DNA of 64,000 bases from CAWEYO01 sp963813315 (GTDB taxonomy: Bacteria > Pseudomonadota > Alphaproteobacteria > Rhizobiales > Rhizobiaceae). The stretch is from NCBI GenBank assembly GCA_963813315.1, contig CAWEYO010000018.1, forward strand, positions 186,001 to 250,000, written 5' to 3'. The translations under genes were made by a program, and so were the position numbers. Position 1 is the first letter of the stretch, and every line of letters begins with the position of its first letter. Shown here piece after piece: positions 1 to 8,299 of this stretch. Under the pieces are notes generated by a model. It ran no database searches. It saw nothing but the letters and a program-made list of their open reading frames with translations, and was not told where the DNA came from.

Positions 1-518
1 GAGGCTCCTCCCGTCGTAAAGACAGGGCCGTCGATGACATAGCGGTCCGGCCTGACGTCGGTGCCCGGAAAGGCTGCGGCGAAATCCTCCATGTCTTCCC
101 AATGCGTCGTCGCCTTCCGGCCTTCGAGCAATCCGGCCCGGCCGAGCAGCCATGTCCCGGCCTCGACCCCGCCGCAGGCCCGCGCGGCCTTGGCAACGCG
201 CCGTACGCCCGACAGGAGGCCGTGCGAATGCTGATCGCGCGTGCCAAACCCCCCGACGAGAATCAGCACGTCGGTACTTTCCGCCGGTTCGAAGCTGCCG
301 CTCACCGCGACAGGCAGGCCGCTGGTCGTGACCGGCGGCTCGCCGCCCACCGAAACGATCTTCCAGTCGAACACGACCTCGCCCGCTATCCGGTTTGCCG
401 CTCGAAGCGGGTCCACCGCCGAGGCGACGCACATGATCGACGAGCCGGAGAAGACCAGCAACGTCACTTTGAGCGGCAGCCGCTCAGGTTGAAAGATCGT
501 CGGCTTTTCGCTTCGCAT
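1..518 (-). CDS. cdhR: GlxA/CdhR-like AraC-family regulator, N-terminal part
   Basis: Reading leftward from an ATG at 518, an open frame of 172 codons runs off the window edge. It begins MRSEKPTIFQPERLPLKV and continues through the DJ-1/PfpI-like ligand domain of GlxA regulators (VTLLVFSGSSIMCVAS near residue 16; DVLILVGGFGTRD near residue 82; GVEAGTWLLGRAGLLEGRKA near residue 115). The AraC-type DNA-binding domain expected at the C-terminus lies outside the window. It is divergent from cdhC with an 81-base gap. In Pseudomonas the GlxA-family CdhR activates the carnitine cdh genes, so the same role here is inferred from position. The family call is firm; the ligand is inferred. Confidence 0.85.
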   Translation of the reverse strand, partial: MRSEKPTIFQPERLPLKVTLLVFSGSSIMCVASAVDPLRAANRIAGEVVFDWKIVSVGGEPPVTTSGLPVAVSGSFEPAESTDVLILVGGFGTRDQHSHGLLSGVRRVAKAARACGGVEAGTWLLGRAGLLEGRKATTHWEDMEDFAAAFPGTDVRPDRYVIDGPVFTTGGA

Positions 519-599
519 CAATTCAACTTCGTAAATCGCAAAGCAGTTTTCTGCAAGCCGGTCATCATTGCGGGAACCAACTTCCGGAGGTTCTTTACG

Positions 600-1505
600 A
601 TGGGTCTCAAGCCGAGCCGCGATGTCTTCATTACCTGCGCTGTCACCGGTTCGGGCGACACCGCGAGCCGCTCCGACAAGGTGCCTGTCACGCCGCGCCA
701 GATTGCCGATGCATCGATCGAGGCGGCGAACGCGGGCGCTGCCATCGCCCACATCCACGTGCGCAACCCCGAAACCGGCAAAGGCTCGCGCGATGTCGCC
801 CTCTATGAGGAGGTCATGAACCTCATCAAGAAGTCGAGCGTCGACGTCATCATCAACTTCACTGCCGGCATGGGCGGCGATCTTACGCTGGGCAGTGCCG
901 AGAGGCCATTGCCGCCTGCCGAGGCCGGCACCGACATGGTGGGCGCCACCGAACGGCTGGCGCATGTCGCGAAGCTGTTGCCGGAAATCTGCACGCTTGA
1001 TTGTGGCACGATGAACTTCGGCGAGCAGGACTACGTCATGACAAACACGCCAGGGATGCTGAAGGAAATGGCGGCGCAGATCCAGAAGCTCGGCGTGCGC
1101 CCTGAAGTGGAGATTTTCGATACCGGCCACCTGCTGCTTGCCAAATGGCTTCATGGGCAGGGCCTGCTCGATGACCCGGTCATGGTGCAACTTTGCATGG
1201 GGATTCCGTGGGGCGCACCGGACGATATCGCGACCCTCACCGCGCTGACGGCGAACCTGCCGGCCGACTGGACTTTCTCGGCCTTCTCGATCGGTCGAAA
1301 CCAGCTCCCGTACACCGCGGTGGCGCTGGCGGCCGGCGGCCACGTCCGCGTCGGCCTCGAAGACAATCTCTGGCTCGACAAGGGCGTGTTTGCCACGAAC
1401 GGCGCGCTTGTCGAGCGTGCTGTCAAGGTGGCCGAGGGCATGGGCTCGAAGATCATGAGCCCGGAGGATGTTCGCACGAAGATGAAGCTGCGGAAGCGCT
1501 GGTAG
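600..1505 (+). CDS. cdhC: BKACE-family dehydrocarnitine cleavage enzyme (CdhC-like)
   Basis: A 301-residue beta-keto acid cleavage enzyme. In the carnitine pathway CdhC uses 3-dehydrocarnitine and acetyl-CoA to give betainyl-CoA and acetoacetate. The sequence has the family hallmarks: VFITCAVTGSGD at the N-terminus, a metal-binding HIHVRNPETGKGSRD near residue 57, INFTAGMGGDL near 82, EICTLDCGTMNFG and, near the C-terminus, GGHVRVGLEDNLWLDKG. The ATG at 600 follows GGAGG at 586-590; the frame is open far upstream, but that upstream part is antisense to the regulator and is not used. It is followed after 5 bases by cdhA, which supports carnitine over other BKACE substrates. No betainyl-CoA thioesterase (CdhB) is seen in the window. 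Confidence 0.88.
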   Translation: MGLKPSRDVFITCAVTGSGDTASRSDKVPVTPRQIADASIEAANAGAAIAHIHVRNPETGKGSRDVALYEEVMNLIKKSSVDVIINFTAGMGGDLTLGSAERPLPPAEAGTDMVGATERLAHVAKLLPEICTLDCGTMNFGEQDYVMTNTPGMLKEMAAQIQKLGVRPEVEIFDTGHLLLAKWLHGQGLLDDPVMVQLCMGIPWGAPDDIATLTALTANLPADWTFSAFSIGRNQLPYTAVALAAGGHVRVGLEDNLWLDKGVFATNGALVERAVKVAEGMGSKIMSPEDVRTKMKLRKRW

Positions 1506-1510
1506 GACGA

Positions 1511-2578
1511 ATGAGCACGATCAGGAAAGCGGCCGCAATTGGCGGCGGAGTTATCGGTGCCGGGTGGGTCGCGCGACTGGCGCTGAACGGCATCGATGTA
1601 GCGGTATTCGACCCGGATCCCGAGGCCTCCCGCAAGGTCGGCGAGGTGATGAAGAACGCCCGCCGTGCCTACAAGCAGATGGTGCCGGGCGGCCTGCCGA
1701 AGGAAGGGCGGATCACCTACGCCGGGACCATCGCGGAAGCCGTGGCCGGCGCGGATTTCATTCAGGAGAGCGTGCCGGAGCGGCTGGAGCTCAAGCACAA
1801 GGTGCTCGCCGAAATCGATGCCCACGCGCCGAAAGACGCGCTGATCGGTTCTTCCACGTCCGGCATCAAACCCACCGACATGCAAACCCCGATGACTCAT
1901 CCTGAGCGCCTGGTCGTCGGCCACCCGTTCAACCCGGTCTATCTCCTGCCGCTGGTGGAGATCGTCGGCGGAGAAAAGACTTCCGGGGAAGCCATCGAAA
2001 AGGCCCGCGCGGTCTACGCTTCGATCGGAATGAAGCCGGTGGTCATCCGCAAGGAGATCGAGGCTTTTGTCGGCGACCGCCTGCTCGAAGCGGTCTGGCG
2101 CGAGGCGCTGTGGCTGATCAAGGACGACATCACCACCGTCGAGGAACTCGATGACATCATGCGCTACTCGTTCGGCATCCGCTGGGCGCAGATGGGCATG
2201 TTCCAGGTCTACCGCATCGCGGGCGGGGAAGCTGGCATGCGCCACTTCATCGCCCAGTTCGGTCCCTGCCTTGCCTGGCCGTGGACCAAGCTTATGGATG
2301 TTCCGGAACTGACGGACGAACTGGTCGACAAGATCGCCAACCAGTCGGACGAGCAGGCGAACGGCCTTTCGATTCGGGAATTGGAACGGATCCGTGACGA
2401 CAATCTCGTTGCAATCATGGAGGCCCTGTCCCGCCAGAACAAAGGAAAGGGCTGGGGCGCCGGAGCGCTGCACAAGGACTATACGAAGCAGCTGCAGAAA
2501 CTGGCCACCAAGCCGAAGGCTTCCAAGGCCGCCGCGAAGGCAAAGGCAGGCAAGCCCAAGAAGAAAAAGAAGGGCTGA
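1511..2578 (+). CDS. cdhA: L-carnitine 3-dehydrogenase
   Basis: A 355-residue NAD-dependent 3-hydroxyacyl-CoA-dehydrogenase-fold enzyme expected to oxidise L-carnitine to 3-dehydrocarnitine in the cytoplasm. The N-terminal nucleotide-binding loop reads IGGGVIGAGWVARLAL. The segments IQESVPERLELK, LIGSSTSGIKPTDM, VGHPFNPVYLLPLVEIVGG and GMRHFIAQFGP match carnitine dehydrogenases rather than generic fadB-type enzymes. The ATG at 1511 lies just after the cdhC stop, indicating co-transcription. The C-terminus carries about 20 extra residues rich in lysine and alanine, ending KPKKKKKG, which is not part of the fold. It is not fused to a thioesterase, unlike some rhizobial homologues. Confidence 0.87.
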   Translation: MSTIRKAAAIGGGVIGAGWVARLALNGIDVAVFDPDPEASRKVGEVMKNARRAYKQMVPGGLPKEGRITYAGTIAEAVAGADFIQESVPERLELKHKVLAEIDAHAPKDALIGSSTSGIKPTDMQTPMTHPERLVVGHPFNPVYLLPLVEIVGGEKTSGEAIEKARAVYASIGMKPVVIRKEIEAFVGDRLLEAVWREALWLIKDDITTVEELDDIMRYSFGIRWAQMGMFQVYRIAGGEAGMRHFIAQFGPCLAWPWTKLMDVPELTDELVDKIANQSDEQANGLSIRELERIRDDNLVAIMEALSRQNKGKGWGAGALHKDYTKQLQKLATKPKASKAAAKAKAGKPKKKKKG

Positions 2579-2641
2579 AGAGATGGCCGGCAGGCCATCA
2601 GAGGGGGCTGCGTTTTGCCGCTCCTCAAAAGGAGGAGCATC

Positions 2642-3805
2642 ATGGATTTCGGCCTGAACGAAGAACAACAGCTCATTATCGACACCACTCGGGCCTTCGT
2701 GGAGAAAGAGCTTTACCCGCATGAGACGGAGGTGGAGCGCACAGGGCATCTGCGCCGCGAATTGATCGATGAGATCAAGGCCAAGGCAATCGCGGCTGGG
2801 CTCTACGCAGCCAACATGCCGGCCGATGTCGGCGGGGCGGGGCTCGATACGGTAACCTGGCTGCTCTACGAGAAAGAGCTAGGCCGGGCAAACTATGCGT
2901 TGCATTGGACCTGCGTCGCCCGCCCCTCGAACATCATGCTTGCCGGAACTCCCGAGCAGCGCGAGAAATACCTATTTCCCTGCATTCGCGGCGAGAAATG
3001 GGATTGCCTGGCGATGACCGAACCGGGTGCGGGTTCGGACCTGCGCGGCATGAAGGCAACAGCGGTCGAAAAGGGTGGCGACTGGGTGCTGAATGGCACC
3101 AAGCATTTCATCAGCCATGCCGACATCGCCGACTTCGCAATCGTGTTCATGGCGTCGGGCGAAGAGGATAGCCCACGCGGCAAGCGGAAAAAGATCACGG
3201 CCTTCTTCGTCGACAAAGGAACGCCGGGGTTTGCGGTGCGCGATGGCTACCGCAATGTCTCGCATCGCGGCTACACCAATGCGATCCTCGAATTCGACGA
3301 CTGCAGGCTATCGAAGGAGCAGATACTCGGCGGAGTGCACCAAGGCTTCGAGGTTGCCAACAGTTGGCTGGGCGCCACGCGCCTGCAGGTCGGCGCAACC
3401 TGCCTGGGACGCGCCGAACGGGCGCTCCGGCACGCGGTGGAATATGCCGCGCAGCGCCAGCAGTTCGGCCAGCAGATCGGCAAGTTCCAAGGCGTTTCCT
3501 TCAAACTCGCGGACATGGCGACCGAACTGAAGGCCGCCGACCTGATGGTCTTCGAGGCCGGCTGGAAATACGACCAGGGCACGGTCACGGATCAGGACAT
3601 GGCGATGGCCAAGCTGAAGGCGACCGAGATGCTGGCATTCGTGGCCGACGAGGCGATCCAGATCCACGGCGGCATGGGCCTGATGGACGATTTGCCACTG
3701 GAGCGCATCTGGCGTGACGCTCGCGTCGAGCGCATCTGGGAAGGCACCAGCGAAATCCAGCGGCACATCATTTCTCGTGCCCTGCTGCGAGCGGTAGGGG
3801 GATGA
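2642..3805 (+). CDS. Acyl-CoA dehydrogenase, likely gamma-butyrobetainyl-CoA/crotonobetainyl-CoA type
   Basis: A 387-residue FAD-dependent acyl-CoA dehydrogenase. MTEPGAGSDLRG near residue 125 is the flavin/substrate signature, and the catalytic base lies in RIWEGTSEIQRHI (Glu about 367). The ATG at 2642 has an excellent ribosome site (AAAGGAGGAGC at 2629-2639). The gene follows cdhA by 63 bases and precedes a CoA ligase and a CaiD-like hydratase. That set suggests oxidation of gamma-butyrobetainyl-CoA to crotonobetainyl-CoA, feeding carnitine to CdhA. The family is certain; the substrate is inferred from context. Confidence 0.8.
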   Translation: MDFGLNEEQQLIIDTTRAFVEKELYPHETEVERTGHLRRELIDEIKAKAIAAGLYAANMPADVGGAGLDTVTWLLYEKELGRANYALHWTCVARPSNIMLAGTPEQREKYLFPCIRGEKWDCLAMTEPGAGSDLRGMKATAVEKGGDWVLNGTKHFISHADIADFAIVFMASGEEDSPRGKRKKITAFFVDKGTPGFAVRDGYRNVSHRGYTNAILEFDDCRLSKEQILGGVHQGFEVANSWLGATRLQVGATCLGRAERALRHAVEYAAQRQQFGQQIGKFQGVSFKLADMATELKAADLMVFEAGWKYDQGTVTDQDMAMAKLKATEMLAFVADEAIQIHGGMGLMDDLPLERIWRDARVERIWEGTSEIQRHIISRALLRAVGG

Positions 3806-3850
3806 ATTTGCGAGAACTAGAAAACTTGGAAAGGATGGCGCTCTACGTTG

Positions 3851-3895
3851 CCCCCCTCTGTCCTGCCGGACATCTCCCCCGCAAGGGGGGAGATC
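3851..3895. repeat. Palindromic element of the CCCCCCTCTGTCCTGCCGG family, copy 1
   Basis: The segment starts with a C-rich run and the core TCTGTCCTGCCGGACATC, and ends with a short CTCCCCCGCAAGGGGGGAG hairpin. It is repeated in inverted orientation at 3965-4008, so the two copies could form one long stem. Related copies are at 5453-5496 and 48283-48311. Confidence 0.8.
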
Positions 3896-3964
3896 AGCTT
3901 TCATTCGGGGCCTCTCCAATCACTAACGTCGCAGAAAGGGACGCCGGATCAAGCGGCCGGCTCA

Positions 3965-4008
3965 ATCTCCCCCCTTGCGGGGGAGATGTCCGGCAGGCCA
4001 GAGGGGGG
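3965..4008. repeat. Palindromic element of the CCCCCCTCTGTCCTGCCGG family, copy 2 (inverted)
   Basis: This is an inverted copy of 3851-3895, reading CTCCCCCCTTGCGGGGGAG and then the GTCCGGCAGG core and a terminal G-run. It sits directly upstream of the acyl-CoA synthetase start, and its terminal G-run lies about 15 bases before the first in-frame ATG at 4025. Confidence 0.8.
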
Positions 4009-4042
4009 TACGAAGGCGCGTCCCATGGAGGCGGTCAGGCGC

Positions 4043-6172
4043 ATGAGCCGGCTTGGTCGCATGCTTCACCCCAAGTCCATTGCCGTTTTCGGCGGTAGCC
4101 AGGCTGTGGCCGTCGTCAGGCAGTCGCTGAAGATGGGTTTCGCTGGAGATATCTGGCCGGTGCACCCGAGCAAGGATGAAGTCGAGGGTGTGAAGGTCTA
4201 CCGCTCTGTCGACCGCCTTCCCGGCGCGCCGGACGCTGCTTTTGTCGGCGTGAACCGTCACCTCACGCTGGATGTCATTCGCGCGCTGCGGGATCGGGGA
4301 GCCGGCGGCGCCATCTGTTTTGCAGCGGGCTTCCTGGAAACGGGTGCCTATGACGCCGACGGTGCCGGGCTTCAGGCGAGGCTGGTCGAGGCGGCCGGGG
4401 AAATGCCGATCATCGGCCCGAATTGCTACGGCCTGATCAACTATGCGGACGGCGCGCTGCTTTGGCCCGACCAGCACGGCGGCCAGCGCCTGGCGCCCGA
4501 CGCGCGCGGCGCGGCGATCATTACGCAGTCTTCGAACATCGCCTGCAATCTCACCATGCAGAAGCGCGGCCTTCCTATTGCATTTCTGATGACCGCCGGT
4601 AATCAGGCTCAGACCGGACTATCGGAAATGGCGCTCGGCCTGATCGAGGACGAGCGCGTCTCCTGCCTGGGGCTGCACATCGAAGGCTTCGACAGCGCGG
4701 CCGGCTTCGAACGTCTGGCTGCGCGTGCGCGCGAACTGAAAAAGCCGATCGTTGCGATGAAGGTAGGCCGCTCGGAACAGGCGCGGGAAGCGACGATTTC
4801 CCACACGGCCTCATTGGCTGGTTCTGACGCGGCTTCCGACGCCTTCCTTCGCCGGCTTGGTATTGCGCGCGTGAATTCGATTCCGTCCTTCCTCGAAACG
4901 CTGAAGCTGCTTCATGCCGGCGGCCCGCTGTACGGCTACACATTGTCCTCGATGAGCTGTTCGGGTGGCGAGGCGTCGGTCATGGCCGACAGCGCCGAGG
5001 GGCGCACGGTCGCCTTTCCGGCGCTGTCCGAAACGCACCGCGCGCATGTGAAATCGACGCTCGGGCCGCTGGTCGCGGTAGCCAATCCGCTCGACTATCA
5101 CACCTTCATCTGGAACAACGAGCCGGCGATGACGGCGACCTTCACGGCCATGGTGTCCGGCGGTTTCGATCTAAACATGCTGGTGCTGGACTTTCCAAGG
5201 CTCGACCGTTGCTCCGATGCGGACTGGTGGTCAGCGGTGCGAGCGTTCGACGCCGCACTGAAGATAAATGGCGCACGCGGCGCGATTGTTGCCTCCATGC
5301 TGGAGAACCTGCCCGAAGAACATGCCGCTGAATTGTTTGGTCGTGACATGGTTCCTCTGCACGGAATTGTCGAAGCCATGGATGCGGCGGAGGCTGCGGC
5401 CTTCATCGGCGACGCGTGGAAGCAGAAAGTTTCCCAACCTGTTGCGGCTGTACCCCCCTCTATCCTGCCGGGCATGTCCGGCAGGACAGAGGGGGGAGGC
5501 TCAATAGACGAAGCCGCAGCCAAGGCGATGCTTGCGGCAGCAGGCCTGCCGGTGCCCGAGGGACGGCGAGTGGCGACACTTAACGAGGCCGTACGCGTGG
5601 CCGAATCCCTCGGATACCCGGTCGTCCTCAAGGCGCTGGGCATTGCCCACAAATCCGAGCATGGCGCAGTGAGGCTCAACCTTCGCGACGCGCAATCGGT
5701 TCAAGCAGCGGCGAGCGAGCTTGGCAGACTGGGCAATGGCCTCTATCTGGAACGTATGGCCACCGGAGGCGTCGCCGAGCTTATTGTCGGCGTCACACGC
5801 GATCCGCTGTTCGGCCCGGTGATGACGATCGGCAGCGGTGGTGTCCTGGTCGAACTTTTGAAAGATAGTGTAACTCGGCTCTTGCCCGCGACGCGTGATG
5901 ATGTGGAAACCGCGCTGCGAAGCCTCAAACTGTTCCCGCTGCTTGAGGGGTATCGCGGCCGCGCGAAGGCCGACCTGACGGCCGCCATCGACGCCGTTCT
6001 CGGCATCGCCGAATTCGCCATCGCGCATGCCGAAAAGCTCGAAGAGCTTGACGTCAATCCGCTGATCGTCTGCGCCGAGGGGCGGGGAGCCTGGATCGCA
6101 GATGCGTTATTGGTTTTATCCTCCCCTCAAGGAACCTCTAGCGGGAGGGGAGCGCCGACGCTTAAGGAGTAA
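4043..6172 (+). CDS. Acetate-CoA ligase (ADP-forming) family acyl-CoA synthetase
   Basis: A single-chain ADP-forming acyl-CoA synthetase of about 709 residues. The CoA-binding domain begins LHPKSIAVFGGSQA. The ligase domain carries the phospho-acceptor histidine in TISHTASLAG (His about 254). A C-terminal ATP-grasp domain starts near residue 487 (EAAAKAMLAAAGLPVPEGRR) and contains YPVVLKALGIAHKSE and VGVTRDPLFGPV. ATG 4043 has GGAGG 11 bases upstream; ATG 4025 in the same frame is an alternative. Located between a dehydrogenase and a hydratase, it probably activates gamma-butyrobetaine or a related betaine with CoA. A palindromic repeat is translated in the linker (residues about 471-485), and the last dozen residues come from another hairpin. 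Confidence 0.82.
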   Translation: MSRLGRMLHPKSIAVFGGSQAVAVVRQSLKMGFAGDIWPVHPSKDEVEGVKVYRSVDRLPGAPDAAFVGVNRHLTLDVIRALRDRGAGGAICFAAGFLETGAYDADGAGLQARLVEAAGEMPIIGPNCYGLINYADGALLWPDQHGGQRLAPDARGAAIITQSSNIACNLTMQKRGLPIAFLMTAGNQAQTGLSEMALGLIEDERVSCLGLHIEGFDSAAGFERLAARARELKKPIVAMKVGRSEQAREATISHTASLAGSDAASDAFLRRLGIARVNSIPSFLETLKLLHAGGPLYGYTLSSMSCSGGEASVMADSAEGRTVAFPALSETHRAHVKSTLGPLVAVANPLDYHTFIWNNEPAMTATFTAMVSGGFDLNMLVLDFPRLDRCSDADWWSAVRAFDAALKINGARGAIVASMLENLPEEHAAELFGRDMVPLHGIVEAMDAAEAAAFIGDAWKQKVSQPVAAVPPSILPGMSGRTEGGGSIDEAAAKAMLAAAGLPVPEGRRVATLNEAVRVAESLGYPVVLKALGIAHKSEHGAVRLNLRDAQSVQAAASELGRLGNGLYLERMATGGVAELIVGVTRDPLFGPVMTIGSGGVLVELLKDSVTRLLPATRDDVETALRSLKLFPLLEGYRGRAKADLTAAIDAVLGIAEFAIAHAEKLEELDVNPLIVCAEGRGAWIADALLVLSSPQGTSSGRGAPTLKE
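5453..5496. repeat. Palindromic element in frame inside a coding gene
   Basis: A 44-base hairpin with 19-base arms (18 of 19 paired) of the same family as 3851-3895 and 3965-4008. It lies within the ADP-forming acyl-CoA synthetase and is translated as a Pro/Gly/Ser-rich stretch (PPSILPGMSGRTEGGGS) between the ligase and ATP-grasp domains, without breaking the frame. Confidence 0.88.
6121..6152. repeat. Hairpin at the acyl-CoA synthetase 3' end
   Basis: CTCCCCT at 6121-6127 pairs with AGGGGAG at 6146-6152. The hairpin is translated as the final residues of the synthetase (SSPQGTSSGRGAP), just before the ribosome site of the next gene. It may be a short relative of the GC-rich palindromes nearby. 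Confidence 0.55.
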
Positions 6173-6176
6173 TACT

Positions 6177-6959
6177 ATGACCGATATTGTCAGAACCCGC
6201 CGCGAAGGCGGCATCCTCGAAGTGACGCTTGACCGTCCGAAGGCCAATGCCATCGACTTGAAAACGTCGCGGCTGATGGGCGAGACGTTTCGCTCCTTTC
6301 GCGACGATCCCGGTCTGCGCGTCGCTATCGTCAAGACAGCGGGCGACAAATTTTTCTGCGCCGGATGGGACCTCAAGGCGGCAGCCGCGGGCGACGCTGT
6401 CGACGGTGACTACGGCGTCGGCGGCTTTGGCGGATTGCAGGAATTGCGTGACTTGAACAAGCCGGTGATCGCCGCCGTAAACGGCATGGCGGTCGGCGGC
6501 GGGTTCGAATTGGCGCTGGCCTGCGATCTGATCTACGCATCCGATCATTCGAGCTTCGCGTTGCCGGAAATCCGTGCTGGAACCCTAGCGGATGCGGCCA
6601 CCATCAAGTTGCCGAAGCGCATCCCTTACCATGTGGCGATGGACCTTCTTTTCACCGGCCGCTGGATGGATGTTCAGGAGGCGCATCGCTGGGGGCTCGT
6701 CAACGAGGTACTGCCAAGTGAGAAGCTCGAAGACCGGGTGTGGGAGATCGCGCGGCTCCTGGAAAGCGGCCCGCCGCTGGTCTTTGCGGCAATCAAGGAA
6801 GTCGCGCGCCGAAGCGAGGCGATGGAATTCCAGGACGCGATGAACTGGATAACCAAGCGCAAGTTCCGTTCAGTAGATGAACTCTACGATTCCGAGGACG
6901 GCCAGGAAGGATTCCGCGCATTTTCGGAGAAACGGGATCCGGTGTGGAAGGGACGGTAA
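6177..6959 (+). CDS. Enoyl-CoA hydratase/isomerase, CaiD-like
   Basis: A 260-residue crotonase-fold enzyme. The oxyanion-hole segments are FFCAGWDLKAAAAG (near residue 58) and VNGMAVGGGFELALACDL (near 100), and the second active-site region reads FALPEIRAGTLADAATIKL. The motif order resembles carnitinyl-CoA dehydratase CaiD, so it probably hydrates crotonobetainyl-CoA to carnitinyl-CoA. ATG 6177 follows AAGGAG at 6164-6169. It closes the carnitine/butyrobetaine cluster. Crotonase substrate calls from sequence alone are unsafe. Confidence 0.78.
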   Translation: MTDIVRTRREGGILEVTLDRPKANAIDLKTSRLMGETFRSFRDDPGLRVAIVKTAGDKFFCAGWDLKAAAAGDAVDGDYGVGGFGGLQELRDLNKPVIAAVNGMAVGGGFELALACDLIYASDHSSFALPEIRAGTLADAATIKLPKRIPYHVAMDLLFTGRWMDVQEAHRWGLVNEVLPSEKLEDRVWEIARLLESGPPLVFAAIKEVARRSEAMEFQDAMNWITKRKFRSVDELYDSEDGQEGFRAFSEKRDPVWKGR

Positions 6960-7023
6960 TGCATGTCGCCGGCGGGGGTCGATGTTCTGCCCTTCTGAAG
7001 CGGTTCTGACGTCGGCTCCGTCG

Positions 7024-7073
7024 AGGCATGGATTCCCGCTCGTTCCTCGCTCACGAGGTCGGGAATGACGAAC
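7024..7073. repeat. Short intergenic element ending GGGAATGACGAAC
   Basis: The stretch GCATGGATTCCCGCTCG with a later TCGGGAATGACGAAC pairs partly with itself and resembles the right end of the longer element at 61145-61299 (GGCATGGATCC and GAGGATGACGAAC). It lies in the gap between the carnitine cluster and a toxin-antitoxin pair. Confidence 0.5.
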
Positions 7074-7177
7074 TTGATTTTGCTCTTCCGCCAATCGCCA
7101 ACGGGGTCGCGATGCAATTGAAAAGACCTGTTCCGGATGCTAGATAAAGTATTATTAGAAGATCGAGGGCGTGCCAA

Positions 7178-7426
7178 ATGCCGCATACCGTTCTTGCCGA
7201 AGTCACTGCCAGCGTCTCCGAACTCAAGAGGAACCCGATGGGCACCGTCGCGGCCGGAGATGGCTTTCCTGTCGCCATCCTCAACCGCAACGAGCCGGCA
7301 TTCTATTGCGTTCCGGCAAAGGCTTTCGAGGCCATGATGGACCGGCTCGAGGACATTGAGCTCAACGCAATCGCAGATTTGCGCGCGGGCGAACGGCGTG
7401 TCCGCGTGAAGCTTGATGAGCTTTGA
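7178..7426 (+). CDS. Phd/YefM-family antitoxin
   Basis: An 82-residue antitoxin beginning MPHTVLAEVTASVSELKRNP, with the Phd/YefM pattern of an N-terminal DNA-binding part (VTASVSELKRNP, then PVAILNRNEPAFYCVP) and a charged C-terminal tail for toxin binding. Its last bases overlap the toxin start, a typical coupled toxin-antitoxin arrangement. It would bind and neutralise the RelE-like toxin and repress the shared promoter. Confidence 0.85.
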   Translation: MPHTVLAEVTASVSELKRNPMGTVAAGDGFPVAILNRNEPAFYCVPAKAFEAMMDRLEDIELNAIADLRAGERRVRVKLDEL

Positions 7427-7697
7427 GCTCGAATTCCTTGAGCCGGCGCTCAAGGAATGGAAAGGTCTCGACGCCAATACGCGCGAACAATTCCGAAAAA
7501 AGCTGAAGGAGCGTTGCGAGACGCCGCGGGTTTCCTCCGCTCAGCTTCGCGGCTCGAAGGATCGCTATAAAATCAAGTTGCGCAGCGCCGGCTTCAGGTT
7601 GGTCTACGCCGTTGAGGACGACAGGCTCGTCGTTCTGGTCATCGCTGTTGGAAAGCGGGATCGGTCGAAGGTTTACCAAGCCGCCGACAAGCGCTGA
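7416..7697 (+). CDS. RelE/ParE-family toxin
   Basis: A 93-residue toxin with the RelE fold signature: FLEPALKEWKGLD at the start, then LRGSKDRYKIKLRSAGFRLVY and a C-terminal VVLVIAVGKRDRSKVYQAA. RelE toxins cleave ribosome-bound mRNA; ParE relatives target gyrase. The basic and tyrosine residues of the C-terminal strand favour a RelE-like nuclease. ATG 7416 overlaps the antitoxin end by 11 bases; a TTG codon one triplet upstream is also possible. Confidence 0.86.
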   Translation: MSFELEFLEPALKEWKGLDANTREQFRKKLKERCETPRVSSAQLRGSKDRYKIKLRSAGFRLVYAVEDDRLVVLVIAVGKRDRSKVYQAADKR

Positions 7698-7702
7698 CGG
7701 GT

Positions 7703-8296
<594 letters not shown>

Positions 8297-8299
8297 GAC

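Noticed and set aside
1151..2749. 532-codon minus-strand frame opposite cdhA
   Set aside because: Antisense to cdhA, which has clear family motifs; the antisense product is Arg/His/Asp-rich with no recognisable fold.
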